Source: Mycolicibacterium confluentis
GTDB taxonomy: Bacteria; Actinomycetota; Actinomycetes; Mycobacteriales; Mycobacteriaceae
Direction: 5' to 3'
NCBI RefSeq assembly: GCF_010729895.1
Contig: NZ_AP022612.1
Coordinates: forward strand, 3,348,001-3,412,000
Length of the DNA stretch: 64,000 nt
The notes beneath the pieces are model-generated. The model searched no databases. It was not told the DNA's origin and worked only from the letters and a program-made list of their open reading frames with translations. Positions 1 through 8,195 of this stretch are shown here, in pieces. Position numbers and translations under genes: made by a program. How positions within the stretch are numbered: position 1 is the stretch's first letter; each line of letters begins with the position of its first letter.

Positions 1-131
1 GGAGAACTCAGTGGTGTACCTGCCGGTGCATTTCGTCTCCGGCGTGCGTCAGTTCGGCCCAGACCAGGGGCTGGGTCGACACCACCAATTCGGCTCTCCT
101 GTCGGGCTTTACGTGAGCGGCGGGAACAACA
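1..131. other. left-edge sequence without an assignable gene
   Basis: The plus strand is open from the window edge to a TGA at 230-232 in one frame (about 77 codons), but the sense of that frame runs straight into the repeat arm of the HNH element and matches no family I recognise. It may be the tail of a gene that starts outside the window or chance coding potential. I make no functional call. Confidence 0.3.
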
Positions 132-1814
132 TTGTGGTTTCTGGCGGCGCCACGAAAGCGGTCACCGGCTCAGACCCGGGCGCGGCGATCTCGATGTTCG
201 CCTCGGTGGTCGGGCATCTGGTCGACGCCTGAACCGGTCAGCCTCAGCTCGTATCCCGTTTTGCGCGTCGGCTTTTGATGCGTTGAATTCGTTCTTCCTC
301 ACGGGTGCGCCGACGGCCGGGCATCTGCACACCCTTGTCGAGGCTTGGCGTGCTCGACGGTGCGAGCTTCGACAGTGGCGCGGTGGTGGTGTCCCAGTTG
401 GGGAAGAACAACCGACTGCCCGGAGACGTGGTGTAGGTGTGACCCGTGGGCGAAGTCCATTCGATGCGGCCGTCGGGATACTGGATGTCTGACCAGCCAT
501 CCTCGCCGACAAAGAACGTCTTGAGCAGATGATTTTTGCGGCACAGGCACCGTAGATCCGACGGATGCGTGGGCCCCGCCGGATACGGAATGGCGTGGTC
601 GATATCGCAGGCTTGCGCTGGGGTGGTGCAGCCCGGGAACCGGCACCACATATCCCGGCTGCGCACGAACGCCGCCAACGCCGCCGACGGCCGATAGTGC
701 GGCTCCGGCTCCGCCGAGGGAGTCTTGAGCGGGGTGACCTTGGCGTCGCCCAGAAGCAGCTCCCGCAACAGCCGGTTGGGAATGATACGGCCGTCCTCCA
801 GCACCGCGGCCGGACGCCGCACCGGCGTGCTTGGAGGCGTCGCCGGCAGACTGGGTGATGATGCGCCAGGCCGAGACGCCGCCGACCGCGCTTCACCGGC
901 ACCAGTGGCATTCTCGGCCCGGGCCGAAGCCACAGCAGCCTCATCCGCCACCACATGAATCACCACCGGACTGCGAACTGGCTTCACCGAGGCGCCCGCA
1001 CACTCAGGCCTGCCACACCGACACGCCAACGGCCCCGCATCAGCGGCCAACGCACCCAACGCATCAGCCCGACGCTCCCCCGCACTGCGCGGATCATCGG
1101 AGCACAGATGGCGAGCGAGCTCAGCGAGGCGTTTCCTCAACACCGCGGCATCAGTGCTGTAGATCCGCCCCCACATCGAGCAGGTCCCCGTCGCATCATC
1201 CTGCTTGCCGAACTCGACGTCGCGCCGGCGGGCGACCTCCTCAAACGTCGCCAGGGCCAGCGGGTCGTACTCGGCCAACACATGATCGATGACGGCATCC
1301 AACCTGGCATCCGACAAAGCACCCCAGCTCGCGGCCTGGGCGGCGATCACCCGATCGATGGCCTCCATCGGCTCGTCGTCGAGGACATCCCGCGTGCGAA
1401 ACGAAATGGCCGAGGCCGTCCGGACCGACACCACCCCCGACTTGAGCAACTCGAACACCCGCGGCAGCCGGCTGAGCATGGCGCGGGCGAAACACATCTG
1501 ACTTGACGCCTTCCGGCGGCTGATACCCATCGCCGCGCCGACCTCGGCGACCGTGAAATCCCACAGATCGCAGGAGCGGTGATTGCGCTCGTCGTCCGGG
1601 GTCAGACGCAACTCCATCAAGGCAAAGATCGCCGCCAGCCGCCCAGCAGTCGCGGCAGCCTCAGCACAAGTGGCGACACTGATCGCGGACACGACAGCCA
1701 CGTCGTCACCCGGATCAAACACCACTTCGCACATACGTTCGATTCTCGTCATCTAAGACGCCGACCGCCACCCCCGACCGCCAACCTGTGGATGAAAACG
1801 CAACTGTGGACAAC
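132..1814 (-). mobile_element. REP13E12-type repeat, copy 1
   Basis: This segment is closely similar to 44837-46583 in both coding and flanking sequence. The shared part begins near TTGTGGT followed by CTGGCGGCGCC and ends with CAACTGTGGA at 1801-1810 (matching AACTGTGGATAAC in copy 2). The similarity therefore extends about 110 bp past the gene on its 3' side and about 80 bp on its 5' side. REP13E12 repeats encoding DUF222/HNH proteins are known multicopy elements of mycobacteria. No terminal inverted repeats or target-site duplication are obvious by eye. Confidence 0.75.
244..1734 (-). CDS. 13E12-repeat DUF222/HNH endonuclease
   Basis: This 496-residue protein belongs to the mycobacterial 13E12 repeat family. 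It has an N-terminal DUF222 helical region (about residues 10-300) and a C-terminal HNH nuclease motif (CRFPGC, then CDIDHAIPYPAG, then CRKNHLLK). The cysteine pairs would bind a structural metal and the His/Asn residues form the nuclease centre. I chose the ATG at 1734 (MCEVVFDPG) because the paralogue at 44920-46503 has no earlier in-frame ATG at this point and GAGAAT lies upstream in both. An ATG at 1752 (MTRIER) is the alternative. Family members are associated with multicopy repeats, but their activity is not established. It stands alone, divergent from the SDR at 1953. Confidence 0.85.
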   Translation of the reverse strand: MCEVVFDPGDDVAVVSAISVATCAEAAATAGRLAAIFALMELRLTPDDERNHRSCDLWDFTVAEVGAAMGISRRKASSQMCFARAMLSRLPRVFELLKSGVVSVRTASAISFRTRDVLDDEPMEAIDRVIAAQAASWGALSDARLDAVIDHVLAEYDPLALATFEEVARRRDVEFGKQDDATGTCSMWGRIYSTDAAVLRKRLAELARHLCSDDPRSAGERRADALGALAADAGPLACRCGRPECAGASVKPVRSPVVIHVVADEAAVASARAENATGAGEARSAASRPGASSPSLPATPPSTPVRRPAAVLEDGRIIPNRLLRELLLGDAKVTPLKTPSAEPEPHYRPSAALAAFVRSRDMWCRFPGCTTPAQACDIDHAIPYPAGPTHPSDLRCLCRKNHLLKTFFVGEDGWSDIQYPDGRIEWTSPTGHTYTTSPGSRLFFPNWDTTTAPLSKLAPSSTPSLDKGVQMPGRRRTREEERIQRIKSRRAKRDTS

Positions 1815-1952
1815 CACCAGCCACGACCTGGTTATAGTAGAACTGAAATTAACAACACTGGCTCAGGCGGTGCCCCAACGCACGCCCACCGAGTCAACGC
1901 GCTCCCCACCCGGTTGCGCACGAAAATTCTTATCTGACAGAGGGAGTCAGCG

Positions 1953-2723
1953 TTGACCGAGAATTCCTACGCAATCGTCGTCGGCGGGGCGTCCGGTCTG
2001 GGCGCCGAGATCGCCCGCACCATGGCCGCTCACGGCTATGCGGTGGTCATCGGAGACCGGAACCTTGGGGCCGCCCAGGAACTGGTGGCCCAACTCGGCG
2101 ACGGCGGGCACGCCGCGGCCGCCGTCGACGTCTCCGACGAGGACAGCGTCGCAACATTTTTCGAGTCGGTGACCCAGCGCCCCGACAACTTCGACGTCGC
2201 GGTCAACTGCGCTGGCATCACCGCGCTCGGACTGGTCACCGAACTGCCGGTCGCGAAGTTCCGCCGCGTCGTCGATGTGTGCCTGACCGGCGCGTTCCTC
2301 TTCACGCAATACGCCGGCAGGCACATCGCCGACGGCGGCGCCATCATCTCCCTGAGCTCACTGAACGCCCGCCAGCCCGCGGTCGGGATGAGTGCCTACT
2401 GCTCCGCCAAGGCCGGCCTGTCGATGCTGACCCAGGTCGCGGCACTGGAACTCGGCTCCCGCGGGGTCCGGGTCAATGCCGTCGCGCCAGGACTGGTGCG
2501 CACCCCGTTGACCTCGGGCGCGCTGGGCGTTCCCGGCGTGGAGAGCGAGTACGTCGAGAACATCCCTCTCGGCCAGCCGGGCACTCCCCAGGACATCGCC
2601 CAGGCCGTGCTGTACATGGCCCAGGCGCAATGGCTCACGGGCGAGGTGCTCGACCTCAACGGCGGCGCCCACATGATGCGCTACCCGAACGTCAAGGCGC
2701 ACTTCGAGGCCGCACAGGGCTGA
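1953..2723 (+). CDS. SDR-family oxidoreductase
   Basis: This 256-residue classical short-chain dehydrogenase has a Gly-rich NAD(P) motif (GGASGLGAE) at residues 11-19, an NAG-like motif (NCAGI) near residue 90, and catalytic Ser and Tyr-x3-Lys (SSL ... YCSAK) near residues 134-152. Such enzymes oxidise hydroxyl groups or reduce ketones on lipid-type substrates, and this one may act on a hydroxyacyl-CoA or alicyclic alcohol. The start is TTG, chosen because AGAGGGAG sits six to eight bases upstream and the Rossmann strand begins immediately after it. It is monocistronic, converges on the SDR at 2788, and is closed by a strong hairpin. The substrate is unknown. Confidence 0.85.
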   Translation: MTENSYAIVVGGASGLGAEIARTMAAHGYAVVIGDRNLGAAQELVAQLGDGGHAAAAVDVSDEDSVATFFESVTQRPDNFDVAVNCAGITALGLVTELPVAKFRRVVDVCLTGAFLFTQYAGRHIADGGAIISLSSLNARQPAVGMSAYCSAKAGLSMLTQVAALELGSRGVRVNAVAPGLVRTPLTSGALGVPGVESEYVENIPLGQPGTPQDIAQAVLYMAQAQWLTGEVLDLNGGAHMMRYPNVKAHFEAAQG

Positions 2724-2733
2724 CCCCCCAACC

Positions 2734-2773
2734 ACAGGAACTCCGGACCAGACAGTCCGGAGTTCCTGTTTTT
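2734..2773. terminator. bidirectional intrinsic terminator
   Basis: A perfect 15-bp stem (2734-2748 with 2755-2769) encloses a six-base loop and is followed by a run of five T residues on the plus strand. It lies between two convergent SDR genes, so it can end both transcripts. This is the only hairpin among the convergent junctions here with a clear T-tract. Confidence 0.85.
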
Positions 2774-2787
2774 CAGATGTTCTCAGA

Positions 2788-3549
2788 TCACAGCCGAGTG
2801 GCGGCGTCCAGCCGGACGACCTCACCGTTGAGCAGCGTGGTCTCCATGAAGGTCGCGACCAGCGACGAGAAGTCGTCGGGGCGGCCGAGGCGCTTGGGGA
2901 ACACGTGGATGTCCATCAGCGCTTCGCGACGCTTCTCATCGGTGCCGGCCAACATTCCGGTGTCCATGATGCCCGGGCACACCGTCATCACGCGGATGCC
3001 CCAGATGGCCAGGTCGCGGGCGAGCGGAAGGGTCAGCGCGACAATGCCTCCCTTGGACGCGGCGTAGGCGGCCTGTCCGACCTGCCCCTCCAAAGCTGCC
3101 GCCGACGACACGTTGACGATCAGTCCGCGTTCGCCGTCCGGGCCGGGCTCGTTCTGCGACATGACCCGAACCGCATGGCGCAGAACGTCGAACGTGCCGA
3201 TCAGGTTGACCTCGACTGTCTTGCGGAAGACGTCCAGCGGGTGCATGTCACCCTTGCGGGACAGCACCCGGGAGGCCGGGCTGATGCCCGCGGCGTTCAC
3301 GCACACGTCGATGCGGCCGAACTTCTCAGCCACCGCGTCGACGGCAGCGGCCACCGAGGCCTCATCGGCGACGTCAGCCTCCACGAAGAACGCGTTGTCG
3401 CCGAGCTCTGCGGCAAACTCCACACCGTTCGAGCTCGGCAGATCCAGGATGCCGACGCGACCACCCCGCTCGACGAGCATGCGGGCCGTCCCGGCCCCAA
3501 GGCCCGATGCGCCACCGGTGACCAGTCCGACCGACTTGGCGATTTCCAC
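2788..3549 (-). CDS. SDR-family oxidoreductase (3-hydroxyacyl-CoA dehydrogenase-like)
   Basis: This 253-residue classical SDR has TGGASGLGAG at residues 10-20, a NAAGIS motif, a catalytic Ser in VNVSSAAA, YAASK, and a CPGIMDTGM segment after the active site. The pattern resembles type-II 3-hydroxyacyl-CoA dehydrogenases. The start is GTG at 3549, supported by GGAGGAAA a few bases upstream. It diverges from the thiolase/MaoC operon across a 203-bp spacer carrying two TAACTA-type sites, so the two units are probably co-regulated. Its likely role is oxidation of a beta-hydroxyacyl-CoA ahead of the thiolase, inferred from the context. Confidence 0.85.
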   Translation of the reverse strand: MEIAKSVGLVTGGASGLGAGTARMLVERGGRVGILDLPSSNGVEFAAELGDNAFFVEADVADEASVAAAVDAVAEKFGRIDVCVNAAGISPASRVLSRKGDMHPLDVFRKTVEVNLIGTFDVLRHAVRVMSQNEPGPDGERGLIVNVSSAAALEGQVGQAAYAASKGGIVALTLPLARDLAIWGIRVMTVCPGIMDTGMLAGTDEKRREALMDIHVFPKRLGRPDDFSSLVATFMETTLLNGEVVRLDAATRL

Positions 3550-3636
3550 TGCTTTCCTCCATTTCGGCCCCTGGGCGACAGATCTCGGGGCGTGCTGAAC
3601 CCGGAGCGGACAGTAGTTTCAGCCGCACCGCCAGTC

Positions 3637-3714
3637 AACCCGATAGTTATCTGCGATATCAGCCCGCATCCCGACCCAATGGTTGCATTAGTGCAGGGAG
3701 TATCCATATAGTTA
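3637..3714. promoter_or_regulatory. divergent control region with two TAGTTA/TAACTA sites
   Basis: Between the divergent SDR (2788-3549) and thiolase (3753-) lie AACCCGATAGTTAT at 3637-3650 and CATATAGTTATTAC at 3705-3718. The same hexamer, TAGTTA or its complement, recurs at 8081, 20342, 22924 and 35690, always next to catabolic promoters. I infer a shared operator, possibly for the tandem TetR proteins. No promoter was assigned. Confidence 0.5.
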
Positions 3715-3752
3715 TTACTGATTCTAGTGGTAACCCGAATGTGAGGGTGGGT

Positions 3753-4943
3753 ATGGAACGCAAGGTATGCGTCGCAGGGGTCGGCATGACCCCCTTCGCC
3801 AAGCCAGGCAAGAGCCGGGACTATCAGGAGATGGGTGCCGACGCCGCGCGCGCCGCCCTCGCCGATGCCGGGGTGGACTACACCAAGGTGCAGCAGGCCT
3901 ACGCCGGCTACGTCTACGGCGACTCGACGTCGGGGCAGGCGACGCTGTACCACCTGGGGCTCACGGGCATCCCGGTGGTCAACGTCAACAACAACTGCTC
4001 GACGGGTTCGTCGGCACTGTGGCTGGCCCGCCAGGCCGTGGCCTCGGGTGCAGCCGAATGTGTTCTCGCAGTGGGCTTCGAACAGATGCGTCCGGGCGCG
4101 CTCGCCGCGGTGTGGGATGACCGGCCCAGTTCGACCGGCAAGTTCGAAGAGGTCGCGCTGGGCCAGCCCGGCGCCGACCCGAAGGCGCCGATGGCCGCTC
4201 AGCTGTTCGGCGGCGCCGGTGTCGCACACATGGAGCGCTTCGGCACCAAACCAGAGACGTTCGGCCGCATTTCGGTCAAGGCACGCCAGCACGCCGCACG
4301 CAATCCGTTCGCCGTCTTCCGCGACACCGTGACGCTGGAGGAGGTGATGGCCTCACCGACGATCTGGGGACCCCTGACGCGACTGCAGTGCTGCCCTCCC
4401 ACGTGCGGTGCGGCTGCCGCAGTGGTGTGCAGCGAGGAGTTCGCTGCCGCCAACGGAATCGCGCAGACCGTCCACATCCGGGCCCAGTCCCTGGTCACCG
4501 ACCTCCCGGGTGCCTACAACGGCGAGGACATGCGCCGCGTGGTCGGCTATGACATGTCGGCGAAGGCCGCCCAGGACGTCTACGAGGCCGCAGGCGTTGG
4601 CCCCGAGGACATTCCGGTGGTCGAACTGCACGACTGCTTCACCACCAACGAGCTGATCACCTACGAGGCGCTCGGCCTGACCCCTGAGGGCACCGCCGAG
4701 AAGTTCATCCTCGACGGCGACAACACCTACGGCGGGCGCGTGGTGACCAACCCCTCCGGCGGTCTGTTGTCGAAGGGTCATCCGCTCGGTGCGACGGGCC
4801 TGGCCCAGTGCGCCGAACTGGTGTGGCAGTTGCGCGGCCAGGCCGGTGACCGTCAGGTCGAAGGTGCCCAGCTCGCCCTGCAGCACAACCTCGGTCTCGG
4901 TGGGGCCTGCGTCGTCACGCTGTACGAAAGGACTTCTCGATGA
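3753..4943 (+). CDS. thiolase-fold lipid-transfer protein (Ltp/SCPx-type acyltransferase)
   Basis: This 396-residue thiolase-superfamily protein carries the nucleophilic Cys in NNNCSTGSSAL (about residue 82), a His in VELHDCFTTNE (about residue 290), and the C-terminal GHPLGATG loop. This places it in the non-decarboxylating SCPx/Ltp branch rather than the classical FadA branch. Ltp proteins carry out thiolytic or retro-aldol cleavage of side-chain or ring-derived acyl-CoAs. The start ATG at 3753 follows GAGGGTGG; an in-frame GTG at 3741 is possible. Its stop overlaps the next gene by ATGA, giving a thiolase-MaoC-MaoC operon. Whether it is a thiolase or an aldolase cannot be decided from sequence. 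Confidence 0.85.
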   Translation: MERKVCVAGVGMTPFAKPGKSRDYQEMGADAARAALADAGVDYTKVQQAYAGYVYGDSTSGQATLYHLGLTGIPVVNVNNNCSTGSSALWLARQAVASGAAECVLAVGFEQMRPGALAAVWDDRPSSTGKFEEVALGQPGADPKAPMAAQLFGGAGVAHMERFGTKPETFGRISVKARQHAARNPFAVFRDTVTLEEVMASPTIWGPLTRLQCCPPTCGAAAAVVCSEEFAAANGIAQTVHIRAQSLVTDLPGAYNGEDMRRVVGYDMSAKAAQDVYEAAGVGPEDIPVVELHDCFTTNELITYEALGLTPEGTAEKFILDGDNTYGGRVVTNPSGGLLSKGHPLGATGLAQCAELVWQLRGQAGDRQVEGAQLALQHNLGLGGACVVTLYERTSR

Positions 4944-5389
4944 GCGCCGAATCCCTCAAGGGCTACCAGTGGCCGGAGAGCAGCGTCGACGTCGAACGGG
5001 GCCGTGTGGCCATGTTCGCCAAGGCGATCGGTGAAACCGATCCGGTCTACTTCGACGTCGAGGCCGCTCGTGCCGCCGGTCACCGAGACCTGCTCGCACC
5101 TCCGACGTTCGTGTTCGGGCTTGATCTCGAACACTCCGACACGCTCGGCGTCCTCGAGGCCAACGGCGTGGACGTGTCGTCCGTCCTGCACGGCGAACAG
5201 AAGTTCGTCTACCACCGGCCCGTGTATGCCGGCGACACGCTTGAACTGCAGGCCGAGTTCACCGACTACTTCTCAAAGAAGAACGGCGCCTTGGAGTTTC
5301 TGGTGCGTCGTTCCCAGCTGTCCTCCGGCGGCGAACTGGTCGCCGAGATGGAGAGTGTGTCCGTCATCCGGAATGGAGCACCATCGTGA
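4940..5389 (+). CDS. MaoC-like dehydratase, FAS1-type N-half
   Basis: This 149-residue hot-dog-fold protein resembles the N-terminal dehydratase family, with GETDPVYFD and LLAPPTFVFGL segments typical of the non-catalytic partner in heterodimeric MaoC hydratases such as HadA or ChsH2. It lacks the full hydratase-2 motif carried by the next gene. It is translationally coupled on both sides: ATGA with the thiolase upstream and a four-base overlap with the second MaoC gene. I infer a heterodimeric enoyl-CoA hydratase acting between an acyl-CoA dehydrogenase and the SDR or thiolase. Confidence 0.82.
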   Translation: MSAESLKGYQWPESSVDVERGRVAMFAKAIGETDPVYFDVEAARAAGHRDLLAPPTFVFGLDLEHSDTLGVLEANGVDVSSVLHGEQKFVYHRPVYAGDTLELQAEFTDYFSKKNGALEFLVRRSQLSSGGELVAEMESVSVIRNGAPS

Positions 5390-5802
5390 CCACCGCCACC
5401 ACTGAGATCCAGGTCGGAACCGAACTGCCACCGCTGGTGGTGGAGCCGATCTCCCGAACCACGTTGGCGCTCTTCGCCGGTGCGTCGGGTGACCACAACC
5501 CGATCCACGTCGACATCGACGCCGCCAAGGCCGCGGGTTTCGACGACGTGTTCGCGCACGGGATGCTGTCGATGGCCTACCTGGGACGTCTTGTGACGTC
5601 ATGGGTCCCGCAGTCGCAGTTGCGCGCGTTGAGCACGCGGTTCACCTCCATCACCCCGGTGCTCGCGCAACCGACGTGCACTGGGACAGTCGTGGGCGTC
5701 GACGATGTCGACGGCGAGAAGCGGGCCACCGTCGAGGTGAAGATCACCCTGGCCGACGGCACCGTGACGCTCAGCGGCGAAGCCGTGGTGGCGCTGCCGT
5801 AG
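5386..5802 (+). CDS. MaoC-like (R)-enoyl-CoA hydratase subunit
   Basis: This 138-residue hot-dog-fold protein contains the hydratase-2 signature, ASGDHNPIHVD followed by GFDDVFAHGM. The Asp and His of this signature are the catalytic pair in MaoC and HadB-type hydratases. The start is GTG, overlapping the stop of the FAS1-type partner, so the two are very likely subunits of one enzyme. It would hydrate a trans-2-enoyl-CoA to a 3-hydroxyacyl-CoA in the cytoplasm. A short spacer holding GGAGG separates it from the tandem TetR gene, so they may be cotranscribed. Confidence 0.88.
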   Translation: MTTATTEIQVGTELPPLVVEPISRTTLALFAGASGDHNPIHVDIDAAKAAGFDDVFAHGMLSMAYLGRLVTSWVPQSQLRALSTRFTSITPVLAQPTCTGTVVGVDDVDGEKRATVEVKITLADGTVTLSGEAVVALP

Positions 5803-5836
5803 ATCCGGACGAGGCCTGGAGGAGTGGACTATAATC

Positions 5837-7081
5837 ATGGTTCACTCTTCCGGGGTTCGATGGCCGCCGGAGGGCAGAAAAGGGAGGACCGCCGACGTGG
5901 CGCAGCCCGTTCGACAACACGCGCGAAGTTCGGTGCGCAAACTGCAGTTGTCTCAGGCTGCCGCCCGCCTGTTCACCGAACGCGGCTACCACAACGTCAG
6001 CATGGACGACGTCGCCTCGGCGGTCGGACTCACCGGTCCGGCACTCTATCGGCACTTCCGCAAGAAACACGACATTCTCGCGCAGGCGATCTCTGAGCAG
6101 TTGGGAGCAGTCGAAGCCGTTGCGGCCAAGGCCGCCGAAGCCGACCTGGAGCCCGACAAGCGCGCCACGATGTTCCTTTCCGACCTCGCCGACCTGGTCT
6201 TGGAGCGCGAGGAGGTCCTGCTGTGGAAGCGTGAGCGCCGGCAACTCGCCGAGAGCGAGCAGGACGAATTCCGGGCGAAGCTCAACGAGGTTCTCCGCCT
6301 GACGGTCAAGGCACTCGGCCTCGGAGACGGCGGCCAGCCCAGCAGCGATGCCGAACTGCGGGCGTGGAGCGTGCTGGCGATCTACTCCACCGTCGCCCCC
6401 GCCCGCAAGCGCCTCGACGACTCCGCGATCAAGCGCCTTCTGCAGACCATGGCCGAGGGCATCCTGCAGTGCAACCTGAAAGGCGCCGCGACGACGTCCG
6501 GACTGCCTGTGGCCCTGCAGCGCCGCCCACCGGGCCGCCGCGAGCGAATCCTGGCCACCGCCACGCGTCTGTTCCACGCGCAGAGCTACCATGCGGTCGG
6601 CATCGAAGAGATCGCGGCCGAGTCGGACACCGCGATCGCCACGTTCTATCAGTACTTCAGCGGTAAGGCCGAACTGCTGCAGGCCGTGTTGAGCCGCGGC
6701 GCCGAGGGGCTTCACTACGTCACCAATCACCGCCTCCCCTCCGCGAGCACACCGCAGGAGGCCATCGACACGATCGTCTGCACGCTCATCGAACTGGCCC
6801 TCGGCCCGCATCAGCCGATTCTGGCGATCCTCGCCGCGGATCTGATCTACCTCCCGGAGAACGCCCAGGACGCGATTCGGATGAGCGAGCGCGAGTACGT
6901 CGATGAGTGGGTGGCTGCCATTCTCGCTGTGCGGCCAGAACTTTCGGCGCCGCACGCGCGCCTGCTGGCGCAGGCGTCCATCGGGTTGGTCACCGACATC
7001 ACCCAGACGCAGAGCATGCGCAGCCGTCCGGGCATCGCGGAGGAACTGCACCGGCTCGTGTCGGCCGTTCTCGCCGCCTAA
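5837..7081 (+). CDS. single-chain tandem TetR regulator (Mce3R-type architecture)
   Basis: This 414-residue protein contains two complete TetR units in one chain. The first helix-turn-helix is near residues 45-85 (SMDDVASAVGLTGPALYRHF) and the second near 245-285, with FYQYFSGK closing its recognition region. Each HTH is followed by a helical ligand-type domain. M. tuberculosis Mce3R, the repressor of mce3, has this two-repeat layout, whereas ordinary TetR proteins are half the length and dimerise. The gene follows the MaoC pair and sits beside an mce operon, so control of lipid import and catabolism is a fair inference. The start may lie later than 5837, since about 30 residues precede the first helix. 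A second paralogue lies at 35794-37059. Confidence 0.85.
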   Translation: MVHSSGVRWPPEGRKGRTADVAQPVRQHARSSVRKLQLSQAAARLFTERGYHNVSMDDVASAVGLTGPALYRHFRKKHDILAQAISEQLGAVEAVAAKAAEADLEPDKRATMFLSDLADLVLEREEVLLWKRERRQLAESEQDEFRAKLNEVLRLTVKALGLGDGGQPSSDAELRAWSVLAIYSTVAPARKRLDDSAIKRLLQTMAEGILQCNLKGAATTSGLPVALQRRPPGRRERILATATRLFHAQSYHAVGIEEIAAESDTAIATFYQYFSGKAELLQAVLSRGAEGLHYVTNHRLPSASTPQEAIDTIVCTLIELALGPHQPILAILAADLIYLPENAQDAIRMSEREYVDEWVAAILAVRPELSAPHARLLAQASIGLVTDITQTQSMRSRPGIAEELHRLVSAVLAA

Positions 7082-7118
7082 GCTCCTGCGGCGCGGCCGC
7101 GGCCCGACCCTCGGACCG

Positions 7119-8039
7119 TCACTTCAGAACCTTGCGAACGAACTCGCCGATCTCCCCCGCCGCGTGCTGTGCGCGCGGCATGTACGTCGTGAACATCGTC
7201 CAGGCATGGCAGACACCGGAGTACACCGAGAGTGTCGACGGCGACCCGTCGCGCTCCATCCCGGCGTGCAGCATCCTGGCGTCGTCGAGGAGCACCTCGC
7301 GGTCGCTGACCAGGATGAGGGTTTCCGGAAGTCCATCGAATCGCCCGAACACCGGCGACGCCAGCGGATCTCGGGGATCGTGACCCTGCAGAACCGCCAT
7401 CGCCAATGACTGCACCGAACGACGTGAGATCGCCTTGTCGGTGCCCGCGTGGACGTCGAAACTCTCCCCCGATGCGGTGAAGTCCGCCAGGGGTGACATC
7501 AGGACCGCGCCGGCCGGCGCAGATGTCTTCTGGTCGCGGGCCCGCATGAGCGAGGCCATGGTGAGACCGCCACCGGCCGAGTCACCCGCGAGCACCCAAC
7601 GACCGTCGAAGCTCTCGGCGGCCCAGCCCATCACGGCCTGCGCATCCTCGACGGCTGCCGGGAAGGGAGATTCGGGAGCAAGGCGATAGTCGGGCACGAC
7701 GACGGGGTGCCCACACGCCGCCGAGATCGCCGCAGCCACGCCGCGATAGCCAGCTGCCGAGCCCATGACGTACCCGCCGCCGTGCAGCCAGACGACCGCG
7801 GCGCTGTCGTCGACGCCCCCCGCGGCGACGCGAAGCGCGGGGACGCCCCCGGCGGACACCTCGGTGAAGGTCACCCCCTCGGGAAGCCCGAAGGAGGACA
7901 TCATCTCGTCGAGGCTCTCGCGCATGACGGGCAGCGGCCTGCGTCCATCACCGAACACCCTGGCGAGGTCGCCATCGGCGCGCTCCAGAGCCTGCGCGTC
8001 GACCTCCGACACGTCCTGTCCCGTCAGCGACGACCCCAT
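7119..8039 (-). CDS. alpha/beta-hydrolase, hormone-sensitive-lipase family esterase
   Basis: This 306-residue hydrolase carries the HSL-family oxyanion motif HGGGYVMGS near residue 85, the nucleophile elbow GDSAGGG near residue 155, a downstream Asp in SDREVLLDD, and a His in VCHAWTMF. No signal peptide is visible, so it should be cytoplasmic. Mycobacterial Lip proteins of this family hydrolyse short-chain esters, including lactones or acetates left by Baeyer-Villiger oxidation, which fits the BVMO at 24040. It is convergent with the tandem TetR gene and divergent from the SDR at 8196. The related hydrolase at 30524 shares the LQGHDP-DPLASPVF segment. Confidence 0.87.
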   Translation of the reverse strand: MGSSLTGQDVSEVDAQALERADGDLARVFGDGRRPLPVMRESLDEMMSSFGLPEGVTFTEVSAGGVPALRVAAGGVDDSAAVVWLHGGGYVMGSAAGYRGVAAAISAACGHPVVVPDYRLAPESPFPAAVEDAQAVMGWAAESFDGRWVLAGDSAGGGLTMASLMRARDQKTSAPAGAVLMSPLADFTASGESFDVHAGTDKAISRRSVQSLAMAVLQGHDPRDPLASPVFGRFDGLPETLILVSDREVLLDDARMLHAGMERDGSPSTLSVYSGVCHAWTMFTTYMPRAQHAAGEIGEFVRKVLK

Positions 8040-8080
8040 GTCGACACACCACCCATCTCAGTTCAAGCAAGAATAGAAAC

Positions 8081-8101
8081 TAACTACAACCCGATAATAA
8101 C
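8081..8101. promoter_or_regulatory. TAACTA plus CCCGATA operator-like element
   Basis: TAACTA at 8081-8086 is followed directly by AACCCGATAATAAC at 8088-8101, which matches AACCCGATAGTTAT at 3637-3650 in its first eight bases. It lies in the spacer between the divergent esterase (7119) and SDR (8196) genes. Regulation by the tandem TetR proteins is inferred from recurrence only. Confidence 0.45.
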
Positions 8102-8195
8102 TCGTCAGCGGACCATTGACGCTCATCTTCGATGAAGTTAACCTTCACACAAGGGTCCCTGCAACGAAGCCCGGACAGAACACGTGAGGAACGAC

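Noticed and set aside
11..232. Open frame at the left edge of the window
   Set aside because: It overlaps the REP13E12 3' flank, matches nothing and has no clear ribosome site; kept only as unassigned sequence.
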